In this document: positions 1 through 6,898 of the stretch, piece after piece | Layout: each line of letters starts with the position of its first letter | Numbering within the stretch: position 1 is the stretch's first letter | Source of the DNA: CAMAVK01 sp964362485 | GTDB lineage: Archaea > Nanobdellota > Nanobdellia > Woesearchaeales > GW2011-AR9 | Assembly (NCBI GenBank): GCA_964362485.1 | Contig: CAYIEX010000020.1 | Span: forward strand, 1-17,236 | Direction: 5' to 3' | Length of the DNA stretch: 17,236 bases | Position numbers and translations under genes: made by a program | Notes under the pieces: model-generated | Told to the model about the DNA's origin: nothing | Database searches by the model: none | The model's input: the letters and a program-made list of their open reading frames with translations, nothing else

Positions 1-886
1 CATACAGTGGTCTTTTTCCCAGTACGTCGCCCCAGCGCTTATCACCTATTCCCCAATGCCACCATTCACGTGGATTATTGATAAAACCAGCAGCATGCAA
101 GATGATGATGAGAAGAGAACGGTTGACTGCAGCGGCAGGGGAGAGAGAGGCAATGGTATATGAAGTTTCGTTGATGGAGTTTATGGGGCTACCCATGTCC
201 AACTCGCTCCCGTTTTTGATAATAGTAAGGTCAAATACGCCGCCGGTTGAATGGGGTGGGTCTTTATCAGGATGAGCTACCCATTTTTCGGTCTCGTTGT
301 TTAATTGGTCTTGTGTCCACTGAGGATTATCCTTGGCAAAATCGTTTTTTACAAGTGCAAAAAGTTTATGTTGAGTTTCAATGAGGCGGAGGCTCTCATA
401 GATTTTTAATTTACAATGTTGAGGAAGGATGTTCAGAATTTGGATGAGGGCTTGAGCTACAGAGGCACGCAGGTATACTTTCCCTTTTACTCTGGGGTCA
501 ATTATAACATATTTGTCATCAAGGTTTTCTGTACCAAGTTCTATCTTTGGATGACCCGCAAGGTTATGCAAAGGCTCGTCAATGCAGAGAGACTCTTGAC
601 ACTCGGCAGCTTTTCTTATAGTAAGGTAGGGAAAATGATGTGCAATTGCTGCCAGGGACTGCCAATCATTACCAAAGACAATTTCAAGTTCTTGATTAAG
701 GTTTTGTCCTACATAAGGTTGTAGTCGATGATAAAGTTGAGGGAATAGGAGTTGGAGTTGGACTACATCTTCGGGATGCATTTGGTATGCATGACCACCA
801 AGGCGCTCTGCGAGATTGAAAAAATAGCACAGGGCATGCGTGTTTGCATTGGTAAACGTGGCGGAGGTAAATTCTTGATGAAGCAT
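1..886 (-). CDS. VanX/DdpX-like D-alanyl-D-alanine dipeptidase (peptidase M15D), partial
   Basis: This minus-strand frame is open from the ATG at 886-884 to the window edge, giving 295 codons without a stop, so the C-terminus is missing. The last part carries the M15D signature: HSTGGVFDLT (His212, Asp219) and REWWHW (Glu274, His277), matching the Zn ligands and catalytic Glu of VanX, then GSELDMGSP, which follows the Asp in VanX-type enzymes. IYESLRLIETQ (Arg167) matches the VanX arginine segment. Family members hydrolyse the D-Ala-D-Ala dipeptide, a peptidoglycan precursor. No signal peptide is visible, so it is probably cytoplasmic. The first 130 residues are not recognisable. An in-frame stop at 923-925 bounds the start, and no other ATG lies between. 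The ATG at 886 is chosen, though a TTG at 895-893 is possible. The family call is firm. The physiological substrate in an archaeon is unknown. Confidence 0.85.
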   Translation of the reverse strand, partial: MLHQEFTSATFTNANTHALCYFFNLAERLGGHAYQMHPEDVVQLQLLFPQLYHRLQPYVGQNLNQELEIVFGNDWQSLAAIAHHFPYLTIRKAAECQESLCIDEPLHNLAGHPKIELGTENLDDKYVIIDPRVKGKVYLRASVAQALIQILNILPQHCKLKIYESLRLIETQHKLFALVKNDFAKDNPQWTQDQLNNETEKWVAHPDKDPPHSTGGVFDLTIIKNGSELDMGSPINSINETSYTIASLSPAAAVNRSLLIIILHAAGFINNPREWWHWGIGDKRWGDVLGKRPLY

Positions 887-913
887 GGTATGCAAACAAT
901 ATTGTGCTATTCT

Positions 914-921
914 TGATAAAG
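914..921 (-). promoter_or_regulatory. Weak TATA-like element for the VanX-like gene
   Basis: On the minus strand this reads CTTTATCA, centred about 31 bases upstream of the ATG at 886. It is a poorer match than the other TATA boxes in the window. The rest of the 181-bp intergenic region 887-1067 shows nothing else except the divergent promoter at 1019. Confidence 0.3.
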
Positions 922-1018
922 ATTATGGATGAATTATGAGTAATAGACTATGAGCGGACTTGGTTGACTATTTATGTAGAGGATTGAATGAGGATACTCC
1001 AACCTCACAATCCAAACA

Positions 1019-1026
1019 TTTATAAA
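1019..1026 (+). promoter_or_regulatory. TATA box of the small membrane protein gene
   Basis: TTTATAAA. Transcription would begin about 1048-1050, leaving a short leader of roughly 19 bases that contains a Shine-Dalgarno sequence. Confidence 0.65.
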
Positions 1027-1054
1027 GGAAAAAATTCTCTCTAGAGCATACATT

Positions 1055-1060
1055 GAGGTG
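1055..1060 (+). promoter_or_regulatory. Strong Shine-Dalgarno site
   Basis: GAGGTG, continuing as GAGGTGAT, complements the usual 3' end of 16S rRNA. It lies 7 bases before the ATG at 1068 and fixes that start. Most genes here are predicted leaderless, so a canonical SD is an exception. Confidence 0.7.
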
Positions 1061-1067
1061 ATAGTTA

Positions 1068-1403
1068 ATGGCTACAAAAAAGAAACGTGGTGCTAAGGTT
1101 GCTTCTGCTTCTAAAGTTAGATCTCCTATGAAGACGTTGAGCAGTACTGTTAAGTCAGTATCTATGCGTATTGATGCATATTCGCTTGCGTATACACTCG
1201 GAATTATTGCGGCGGCAAAAGTATTGTTAGTAAGTATTGCTGCACGAATGGGTTTGATGACCGAGGGTGCAGAGATTATGCAAAAGTTCTTTCTAACCTA
1301 TAATCTAAGTTTCTCTGGCATTTTAACCGGAATGGCTGAAGCGGCTGTGTGTGGTTTAGTCGTTGGATTTATTGGCGGCTGGCTTTATAATAAATTTGCA
1401 TAG
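1068..1403 (+). CDS. Small two-TM membrane protein (DUF5676 or archaeal 'holin'-like)
   Basis: The protein has 111 residues. The first 30 are basic and Lys/Arg/Ser-rich. Two hydrophobic segments follow, at about 37-60 and 81-107. The second ends in GFIGGWLYNKFA, a Gly-rich segment closing in W-L-Y-N. That ending is common in small archaeal membrane proteins annotated as DUF5676 or, loosely, as bacteriophage holin. That label rests on pattern similarity only, and no lysis role is implied. It has its own TATA box and a strong SD, and is followed by a T-run that probably terminates transcription. The last 30 bases of the gene recur after the N gap as an assembly artefact. The membrane topology is well supported; the function is unknown. 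Confidence 0.75.
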   Translation: MATKKKRGAKVASASKVRSPMKTLSSTVKSVSMRIDAYSLAYTLGIIAAAKVLLVSIAARMGLMTEGAEIMQKFFLTYNLSFSGILTGMAEAAVCGLVVGFIGGWLYNKFA

Positions 1404-1425
1404 GAAATTGTCTTTTTTTCTTACT
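1371..1425. repeat. 55-bp exact duplication, left copy (contig-end overlap)
   Basis: This 55-bp segment is identical to 1526-1580 and directly abuts the N run. It includes the end of the small membrane protein gene and its T-rich terminator. A perfect repeat touching both sides of a gap is what results when two contigs that share a k-mer overlap are scaffolded rather than merged. Confidence 0.9.
1411..1420 (+). terminator. Oligo-T terminator after the small membrane protein gene
   Basis: TCTTTTTTTC lies 8 bases after the stop codon. T-runs are the usual archaeal termination signal. The copy at 1566-1575 belongs to the duplicated contig end. Confidence 0.55.
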
Positions 1426-1525
1426 NNNNNNNNNNNNNNNNNNNNNNNNNNNNNNNNNNNNNNNNNNNNNNNNNNNNNNNNNNNNNNNNNNNNNNNNNNN
1501 NNNNNNNNNNNNNNNNNNNNNNNNN
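1426..1525. other. Assembly gap, exactly 100 N
   Basis: A placeholder-sized run of 100 N between two identical 55-bp sequences. It very probably represents no missing DNA. The true sequence would run through a single copy of the 55-mer into the aspartokinase-like gene's promoter. Confidence 0.95.
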
Positions 1526-1580
1526 ATTGGCGGCTGGCTTTATAATAAATTTGCATAGGAAATTGTCTTTTTTTCTTACT
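1526..1580. repeat. 55-bp exact duplication, right copy
   Basis: Second copy of 1371-1425. It would encode a repeated IGGWLYNKFA-stop tail, which should be read neither as a pseudogene nor as a second gene. Confidence 0.9.
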
Positions 1581-1586
1581 AGTTTT

Positions 1587-1594
1587 TTTAAATA
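1587..1594 (+). promoter_or_regulatory. TATA box of the aspartokinase-like gene
   Basis: TTTAAATA is centred about 25 bases upstream of the ATG at 1615, so the transcript is predicted to be leaderless. Confidence 0.65.
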
Positions 1595-1614
1595 TATGAT
1601 AACTTTTCTTAAGA

Positions 1615-2949
1615 ATGGAAAGAATTGTTTCAAAATTTGGTGGGTCGTCAGTTTTACAGTTTAATACAATTGCCCAAATCGTTGCGAATAATGAGAATAG
1701 ACGTTGGATTGTTGTTTCTGCACCTGGTGATGCGGATAAGAGGTACCGGGTTACACAGATGCTAATTCGTCTTGCTGATTATTCAGTTAATAAAGATCCT
1801 GGGCCTGAGAGCGCCCAGGAGTTACGGAATAGGATTGTGGGGAAGTATACGGGAATTTTTGGAAGTTCAGTGCAACATGATGTGGAGCGTAGTCTTGATG
1901 AGCGAATTGCACGAAATGAACTGAGATGGGATGAATATCTTGCAAACATGAAAGCATTTGGTGAATATATGACGGCGAAACTTGCTGCAGATGCTCTGGG
2001 GTTTACGTTTACTGATTTACGAGATATAATGGTGGTGGATGGTGAGTTCGATGCGGCAAAGGTACGCCCGGAAAGTTATGATCTAATGCAAGAAGCATTA
2101 CATGAGGGTCGATTTGTAATACCAGGATTTTTTGGGTATGATTGTAAAGGAAAAGTGCGGACGTTTGCGTTTGGTGGATCGGATAAAACGGGAGCAGAGA
2201 TTGCACGAGGGGTTGGTGCTACACTTTATGAGAATTTTACGGATAGTCCCATTCGCGCAGCTGATCCAAAGTATGTTTCCGATGCAATAGTGATTGCTGA
2301 GATGACACTGAGTGAACTACGGGATTTGTCATATGCGGGGTTTGGTATCTATCACTCAGAAGCAATTGAACCACTTATTGAACCGCGTATTCCTCTGCAT
2401 GTTCTAAGTACAAAGAATTGGAACCAAGCTGGTACCATGGTCTTCATGGAAAGGTTGTATGAACGTGAAAAACCCATTGTGGGGGTGGCGTATCGAGAAG
2501 GATTATGCGCATTGGGCGTATCCAGAGTTGGTCTTAATGATATGCATGGAGTTCTTGCGCGTACGGCACAGGTGTTACAGGAGGAAGAGATAGCAATTGA
2601 GTTTCCGGCGACAGGTATTGATGATGTATCGTTTGTCGTATCACAGCAAAGACTGGATGGAGCACGTCTGAATCGGATATTAAGTAGGTTTTCAGAATTA
2701 ACGAAGCATGGGCAAACTTCAGTGTATGATAATTTAGGGTGTGTTGTAGTGGCAGGCAAAGGAATTGAGTATGATGCACTGCGAATTAGTGCAAAGGCCT
2801 CATTGGCTTTAGCTGATGCAGATATTAATGTGGTTGCAGATACAATGGGCCTCGAGAGGAGGTGTATTATGTATGCGATTCCCATCACACAAGGAGCGCG
2901 AGCGGTGCAAGCATTGTATAATGCATTTATTCGAGAAGGTGAGCCATAA
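1615..2949 (+). CDS. Aspartate kinase-like protein with tandem ACT domains
   Basis: The protein has 444 residues in the order amino-acid-kinase domain (about 1-280) and two ACT-like regions (about 286-355 and 372-440). KFGGSS (7-12), VVSAPG (33-38), FGEYMTAKL (115-123), GGSDKTG (187-193), LYENFTD (204-210) and LSYAGFGIYHSEAIEP match, from memory, the Bacillus YclM-type aspartokinase, which also has LYENFTD and ELSYAGF. Aspartokinase phosphorylates aspartate to start Lys/Thr/Met synthesis, and the ACT domains bind regulatory amino acids. Two active-site motifs depart from that model. The usual RGGSD is FGGSD, and the usual TDVDG-type segment is TDSPI. No other gene of the pathway is in the window. 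The family is secure. Catalysis on aspartate is likely but not certain. The leaderless promoter fixes the ATG at 1615. Confidence 0.85.
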   Translation: MERIVSKFGGSSVLQFNTIAQIVANNENRRWIVVSAPGDADKRYRVTQMLIRLADYSVNKDPGPESAQELRNRIVGKYTGIFGSSVQHDVERSLDERIARNELRWDEYLANMKAFGEYMTAKLAADALGFTFTDLRDIMVVDGEFDAAKVRPESYDLMQEALHEGRFVIPGFFGYDCKGKVRTFAFGGSDKTGAEIARGVGATLYENFTDSPIRAADPKYVSDAIVIAEMTLSELRDLSYAGFGIYHSEAIEPLIEPRIPLHVLSTKNWNQAGTMVFMERLYEREKPIVGVAYREGLCALGVSRVGLNDMHGVLARTAQVLQEEEIAIEFPATGIDDVSFVVSQQRLDGARLNRILSRFSELTKHGQTSVYDNLGCVVVAGKGIEYDALRISAKASLALADADINVVADTMGLERRCIMYAIPITQGARAVQALYNAFIREGEP

Positions 2950-2994
2950 TTTCATAAATAGATAGCAAAAGTCATATTTTGTATATGCGTTAGT

Positions 2995-3002
2995 TTTAAA
3001 TA
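2995..3002 (+). promoter_or_regulatory. TATA box of the MepA-like gene
   Basis: TTTAAATA predicts a transcript start near 3024 and a leader of about 25 bases with an SD. Confidence 0.6.
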
Positions 3003-3037
3003 TGACCTGTCTGCTTTTCCAGTTTGGGGGATTCTAT

Positions 3038-3042
3038 GGAGA
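3038..3042 (+). promoter_or_regulatory. Shine-Dalgarno site that selects the ATG at 3049
   Basis: GGAGA ends 6 bases before the ATG at 3049. The longer reading from the TTG at 3043 would start immediately after the SD with no spacer, so the ATG is preferred. Confidence 0.55.
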
Positions 3043-3048
3043 TTGACG

Positions 3049-3825
3049 ATGAAGATTTATCATTATCTGCTAGGATTAGCTCTGGCTGTAGTACCCGCCC
3101 CAACGCAAGGAATTCGCGCAAGACAGAGTCAGCAAATTTGTTCCACTTCTTTAGAAAATAAAGTTATTTCTCATAACGCTAGTGTTTTGCAATCAACTTT
3201 TGATTCAACGGTGAGTGTAGTACCGTATGGTACTATGTTACCCGAAGCAATTGGCTCACCATCGCGAGGACGACTCAAAGATGGTCGGAAACTGGATTCA
3301 GAGTATACTTTTGAAATGAGCAAGAATCGTTATGGTACTGCGGAATTAGTAGAAACAATTGAACAAGCGGCACGCGCGATGTATCACAAAACGCAAGCGG
3401 AGCTGGTGGTCAATGATTTAAGTCGAGCACATGGTGGAAAGTTTCGGCCGCATAAAAGTCATCAGAATGGACTTGATGCGGATCTTGGACATTACTTTAT
3501 CGATAATTCTGGAAAGTTTTATAGCGCTAATTTGAAGATTAATGCTGCAAATAAACAGGATTTAGATGTTAATTGGCAGTTGGTAGTTCGATTGCAACAG
3601 GGAATATATGAAGTAGATGAGTTGTATTGGAGTCCGCGTTACATTCGCGCGATGAAAGAACATGTTTTAGGGGAATATAGGAGTGAAGCGTGGGAGCGTT
3701 ATGGAACGAAGCTGAAAGGTTGGAAGGGCCATACCACCCACTTGCATGTGCGAATGAAAGAAGTGAATAGAAGGGAAGCGGAGATTCTGAGCGAAAATGA
3801 GGTCCGTGATACACTCTTAAGATAG
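3049..3825 (+). CDS. Secreted MepA-like murein endopeptidase (peptidase M74)
   Basis: The protein has 258 residues from the ATG at 3049. It begins with a probable signal peptide: a Lys, then a hydrophobic stretch up to about residue 20, PAPTQG. The mature part has the M74/MepA pattern: NRYGTAELVETI, VNDLSRAHGGKF, then HKSHQNGLDADL (His135, His138, Asp143, Asp145) and HTTHLHVRM (His228, His231, His233). These correspond to the zinc ligands and catalytic histidines of penicillin-insensitive murein endopeptidase, which cuts the D-Ala-meso-DAP cross-link of peptidoglycan. The full metal site is present, so an active enzyme is likely. The expected location is the cell surface or outside. Archaea do not make bacterial murein, so the likely substrate belongs to other cells. 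That is inference. The gene follows the aspartokinase-like gene by about 100 bases but has its own promoter. Confidence 0.85.
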   Translation: MKIYHYLLGLALAVVPAPTQGIRARQSQQICSTSLENKVISHNASVLQSTFDSTVSVVPYGTMLPEAIGSPSRGRLKDGRKLDSEYTFEMSKNRYGTAELVETIEQAARAMYHKTQAELVVNDLSRAHGGKFRPHKSHQNGLDADLGHYFIDNSGKFYSANLKINAANKQDLDVNWQLVVRLQQGIYEVDELYWSPRYIRAMKEHVLGEYRSEAWERYGTKLKGWKGHTTHLHVRMKEVNRREAEILSENEVRDTLLR

Positions 3826-3841
3826 GAAATTTTAGTAATAA

Positions 3842-3848
3842 AGTATAT
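3842..3848 (+). promoter_or_regulatory. Probable TATA box of the LY/YG-repeat gene
   Basis: AGTATAT within a T/A-rich stretch, centred about 27 bases before the ATG at 3873. It supports that ATG as a leaderless start over the ATG at 3855. Confidence 0.45.
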
Positions 3849-3872
3849 GAATAAATGATTATTATTAAGATT

Positions 3873-4721
3873 ATGTACTCTAAAAATGATGCGCTCCAAA
3901 AAGTACTAATATGGATTGAAAAAGGACATTTCAAGAGTGGAAGAGCTCTTAGTCGCAAAGACCCTGACTTGTATGCTTCGATACTACAATACTATGGAGA
4001 CTTTGGACAGGCTCTTTGCCAAGCTGCGGTGATACAACGAGAGCGATTTTCTACAACGGCATTGGAGGAGCTTAAAACGAAAACGTTGGACACAATGATT
4101 AGTGCTTGGAAGGCTAATTATGATATTCGACCTCACATGATTCAAAGTAAACAGGGAGAGCTTTATTGGAATATTGTAGTGGGATTTGAAAATTATGCTG
4201 GTCTACGTAGAGCTATGGTTGATTCTGAACTAAAGCGACTCCAGCGTGAAGGCTTAGTTTTACGCGAACGAGAACTACAGCAACAAGGACTAGGAAAATT
4301 ATATTGGTTAATTCAACAGGCATATGGAACGCTTCCTACTGCACTCAAAGCAAATGGGATTGCTGTTCCACTACGGACCGTAGGTGTTAATCAATTTCCC
4401 AAATTTAATCTCAATGAGGTTTATAATAAAGAACGAATTTTAGAGGTTGGTTTTGAGGAGGAAGATTGTGAAGAGATGGCACCAAATAAAGAGAATGTTT
4501 TAGGTAAAGAGATTCTTATTTATCTGCGTAAAAACCAGCAATTTCATCGTTTAGAGGACGTCATGCATTACAAACCAAATCAGATTCTGCGAGCGCGGTG
4601 GGGAACCTCGCTTTTCAAGGGCGTGTTTGTAATACAAGATGGGATAAGAAGCTATACGTATATCCACGAAGATTATATTGAGAAACTACCAAAGTCTAAA
4701 CTAAAGAAACGATTTGATTAA
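3873..4721 (+). CDS. Protein with three LY-x-YG-x-AL repeats, function unknown
   Basis: The protein has 282 residues from the ATG at 3873. An ATG at 3855 would add MIIIKI, but the TATA position favours 3873. Three related segments are visible: DLYASILQYYGDFGQALCQA (about 32-51), ELYWNIVVGFENYAGLRRAM (96-115) and KLYWLIQQAYGTLPTALKAN (142-161). The LY...YG....AL..AG pattern resembles repeats in many uncharacterised bacterial and archaeal proteins that look like small HTH-type units, so DNA binding is a reasonable guess and no more. The C-terminal third is basic and ends KLPKSKLKKRFD. No signal peptide or membrane segment is seen. The stop codon overlaps that of the convergent ftsY by three bases. 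Confidence 0.7.
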   Translation: MYSKNDALQKVLIWIEKGHFKSGRALSRKDPDLYASILQYYGDFGQALCQAAVIQRERFSTTALEELKTKTLDTMISAWKANYDIRPHMIQSKQGELYWNIVVGFENYAGLRRAMVDSELKRLQREGLVLRERELQQQGLGKLYWLIQQAYGTLPTALKANGIAVPLRTVGVNQFPKFNLNEVYNKERILEVGFEEEDCEEMAPNKENVLGKEILIYLRKNQQFHRLEDVMHYKPNQILRARWGTSLFKGVFVIQDGIRSYTYIHEDYIEKLPKSKLKKRFD

Positions 4722-6373
4722 AACCCTAGGTTCTTCAGTATCAATTCTACATCAAATGGCTGCAGATCCTTATACTCTTGGCCCATACCTAAAAAGAGAA
4801 TTGGTTTTTTGATGGTGTACGAGATAGAAAGCGGGGCACCGCCTTTTTCATCAACGTCGGCTTTGGTTAATATTGCGCCATCCATTTCAACCAGTTTATT
4901 GAATTGCCTGGCTTGTTCGATACAATCATTACCGGTTATGGATTCGCCAACAAAGATTTTGAGATCTGGTTTTGTGACACGGATGATCTTTTCCAATTCG
5001 GCCATGAGGTTAGTGTTACTATGAAGACGACCCGCGGTGTCGATTAAGACTATATCGATTTTGTTCTTTTCAGCGTATTTAATGGCGTCGAAGGCAACAG
5101 CAGCTGCATCGGATCCATAGTCATGTTTTATTATTTTGACGTTGAGCCGGTTGGCGTGTTCTTCAAGTTGCTGGATGGCGGCGGCACGGAAGGTGTCACA
5201 CGCAGCGAGAACTATGCTAAGGTCGTGTTGTTGTAGATAGTATGTGAGTTTAGCAATGGAGGTTGTTTTTCCTGCACCATTAATTCCAAAAAGAGCAATG
5301 ACAAATGGTTTTTTAGTGCTGGTCTTGATTTGCTCCAGGAGGGGAATGGTGTTGTAGGTGAGAATTTCACGGAGGGTTTTACTAAGTGTTTCTTCGATTT
5401 TTTTGGGAACATCTCGGGGGAGTGGTTTATCCACGAGTTCCGTTTTAAGGTCATCTTTAATTCTCTCGATTACTTCAACAGAGACGTTGTTTTCTAATAG
5501 AGCGAGTTCGAGTTCCCAAAAGAGTTCTTCGAATTTCTCAGCGGAGATAGTTTTGGTGGTTATTGCTTCTTTGATTTTTCCAAAGAAACCTTTGTCTTTT
5601 GGATCTTCTGTAGATGATGGTTGTTCTTGTACGCTTGTTAACGGTTTGTACTCTTTGACTTCTGCTTCAGCTTTGGTTTCTGATGTAGGGTGAAGAACTG
5701 GCGTTACATCGATTTTCCGATTGGTTATAACTTCCTTTTTCTCAATAAGAGGTTCAGCTATAGGTTCTTCTTTTTTAGAGAAAATTTTGGCGAAGAAGCC
5801 TTTTTTCTCTTGTTTTCCTTCTTGTTGAGGTTCTTCTTTTTTTTGAGGTTCCTGTACGGATGCAATAACTTCAACTTTTACAAATTGTTCTTTAATGGGT
5901 TCAGGTGTAGAGGTTATTGTCTTTGGTCGAGGATGTTCTTTTGAGGTTTCTACTTCATGTTTTTCGTCATTTTTTTCGTGTTTTTTCTGGGTTACCACGC
6001 TGTGCGCTGGTTTGTCAGCAGCTGATTGTTTGTGAACGGGCTTATGCGCTGGTTGAGGATAAGTGTGTTCTTTGGATGGCACAGGTTTTGATTGTGTAGG
6101 TTCTTTAACAGGTTGTACTTTGGCTGCGAAAGGCTTGGGAGGTATTGTAGAAAGAGTTTCTGCAGTGACAGGAGTTGGTTTTTGAGCAGGTGTTACAGCC
6201 TTTTCCTTGATCCCGTTTTCAACTGCTTGTTCGATTGGTTTTTCAGCTTCTGTCTTGACCGCTGGCTCTAGAGGTATCTCAACGATGTCTTCTTTAACGT
6301 CGGCTTGTTCTTCTGTTTTTTTAGAAAAAACGGAGAGTGCGTCCTTGAGTTTGTCTTTAAGCTTCCCGAACAT
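4718..6373 (-). CDS. ftsY: Signal recognition particle receptor FtsY
   Basis: FtsY is the membrane-associated GTPase that pairs with SRP54 to deliver ribosome-nascent-chain complexes to the Sec translocon. The protein has 551 residues, much longer than the roughly 300-400 of most archaeal FtsY. Residues 1-19 (MFGKLKDKLKDALSVFSKK) form a basic amphipathic membrane-targeting helix. Residues 20-255 are a Lys/Glu/Pro/Gln-rich linker. The helical N domain is about 256-345 and the GTPase domain 355-551. G-motifs are GINGAGKTT (363-371), CDTFRAAAIQQL, DTAGR (445-449), TKAD (503-506) and GMGQEYKDL near the end. Two short copies of the N-terminal amphipathic motif lie inside the linker, at about 191-201 and 261-274. 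The start overlaps the end of pfdA by 17 bases, so the two genes are co-transcribed and probably translationally coupled. Confidence 0.97.
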   Translation of the reverse strand: MFGKLKDKLKDALSVFSKKTEEQADVKEDIVEIPLEPAVKTEAEKPIEQAVENGIKEKAVTPAQKPTPVTAETLSTIPPKPFAAKVQPVKEPTQSKPVPSKEHTYPQPAHKPVHKQSAADKPAHSVVTQKKHEKNDEKHEVETSKEHPRPKTITSTPEPIKEQFVKVEVIASVQEPQKKEEPQQEGKQEKKGFFAKIFSKKEEPIAEPLIEKKEVITNRKIDVTPVLHPTSETKAEAEVKEYKPLTSVQEQPSSTEDPKDKGFFGKIKEAITTKTISAEKFEELFWELELALLENNVSVEVIERIKDDLKTELVDKPLPRDVPKKIEETLSKTLREILTYNTIPLLEQIKTSTKKPFVIALFGINGAGKTTSIAKLTYYLQQHDLSIVLAACDTFRAAAIQQLEEHANRLNVKIIKHDYGSDAAAVAFDAIKYAEKNKIDIVLIDTAGRLHSNTNLMAELEKIIRVTKPDLKIFVGESITGNDCIEQARQFNKLVEMDGAILTKADVDEKGGAPLSISYTIKKPILFLGMGQEYKDLQPFDVELILKNLGF

Positions 6374-6770
6374 TGGATTCCACTTCCTCGTAAATTTTCA
6401 TAGCCTGCGATTCAAACTCTTCTAGGAGTACTTGCGCTTCGAGTAAGCGGTTTTGTACTTGCGATTGCTGCTCCTCAATGAGTTTAATAACGTCTGGCAC
6501 GCTGCGCTCAACTACGGTGTCCGCGCCGACGTTTACAAGCAGATCTTTGTTGTTTTTAAGTTCACCTTTGATGAAGATGCCATCGGCGAGGGGGACAAGA
6601 ATTTCAGAGCCCACTTTCATGGTTGTGAAGTCGCGTAACGCGTCTTTGGTGAGACCAATCTCAGCAGTTTGGTTTTTGAGAACTTCCATATGTTCATTGA
6701 TCTTTTGAATGTGTTCTTGAAGGACTTTAAATTCCATATATTTTTGCTTGATTTGATCTTCTGTAGGCAT
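6357..6770 (-). CDS. pfdA: Prefoldin subunit alpha
   Basis: Prefoldin is the archaeal/eukaryotic hexameric (two alpha, four beta) chaperone that passes unfolded proteins to the thermosome. The protein has 137 residues, the usual length. An N-terminal coiled-coil helix (about 4-45, with KYMEFKVLQEHIQKINEHMEVL split by heptads) is followed by the beta-hairpin core (SEILVPLADGIFIKGELKNN, LLVNVGADTVVERS) and a C-terminal coiled coil (about 95-135). This is the classic alpha-subunit layout. It is the first gene of a pfdA-ftsY operon, an arrangement found across archaea. The TATA box at 6791-6799 places the transcript start at the ATG, so it is leaderless. Confidence 0.95.
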   Translation of the reverse strand: MPTEDQIKQKYMEFKVLQEHIQKINEHMEVLKNQTAEIGLTKDALRDFTTMKVGSEILVPLADGIFIKGELKNNKDLLVNVGADTVVERSVPDVIKLIEEQQSQVQNRLLEAQVLLEEFESQAMKIYEEVESNVREA

Positions 6771-6790
6771 ATAAGGGTTATTTGGATGTG

Positions 6791-6799
6791 TTTTTATAA
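6791..6799 (-). promoter_or_regulatory. TATA box of the pfdA-ftsY operon
   Basis: TTATAAAAA on the minus strand, centred 25 bases upstream of the pfdA ATG. Confidence 0.7.
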
Positions 6800-6842
6800 G
6801 GTTTTTGGGGGTAATGGAGGTTAGAAAGGGAATGTTCGCGAA

Positions 6843-6862
6843 GGGGATATGATTTCATCCCC
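6843..6862. promoter_or_regulatory. Inverted repeat between divergent promoters, candidate operator
   Basis: GGGGAT (6843-6848) and ATCCCC (6857-6862) are perfect 6-bp arms with an 8-base spacer. The element ends 5 bases before the TATA box at 6868, where TFB would contact DNA, and lies about 45 bases upstream of the divergent pfdA TATA box. Position suggests a regulator site. The regulator is unknown. Confidence 0.4.
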
Positions 6863-6867
6863 ATAAG

Positions 6868-6875
6868 TTTTATAA
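6868..6875 (+). promoter_or_regulatory. TATA box of the orphan gene at 6899
   Basis: TTTTATAA is centred 27 bases upstream of the ATG at 6899. This favours that ATG over the GTG at 6890 and predicts a leaderless transcript. Confidence 0.65.
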
Positions 6876-6898
6876 GCTACTTTCACGTAGTGATCTAT

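Noticed and set aside
416..724. Plus-strand open frame of 102 codons
   Set aside because: It is antisense to the VanX-like gene, whose minus-strand frame carries clear catalytic motifs; no promoter or family support.
1526..1558. Second copy of the small membrane protein's C-terminus as a pseudogene
   Set aside because: It is part of an exact 55-bp duplication touching an N run, so an assembly artefact.
2352..2888. Minus-strand open frame of 178 codons
   Set aside because: It is a shadow of the aspartokinase-like gene, low in recognisable sequence and without its own promoter.
6799..6811. 13-mer AGGTTTTTGGGGG shared with 16272-16284 near two promoters
   Set aside because: A few 13-mer matches are expected by chance in 17 kb, the sequence is low in complexity, and its orientation relative to the genes differs.
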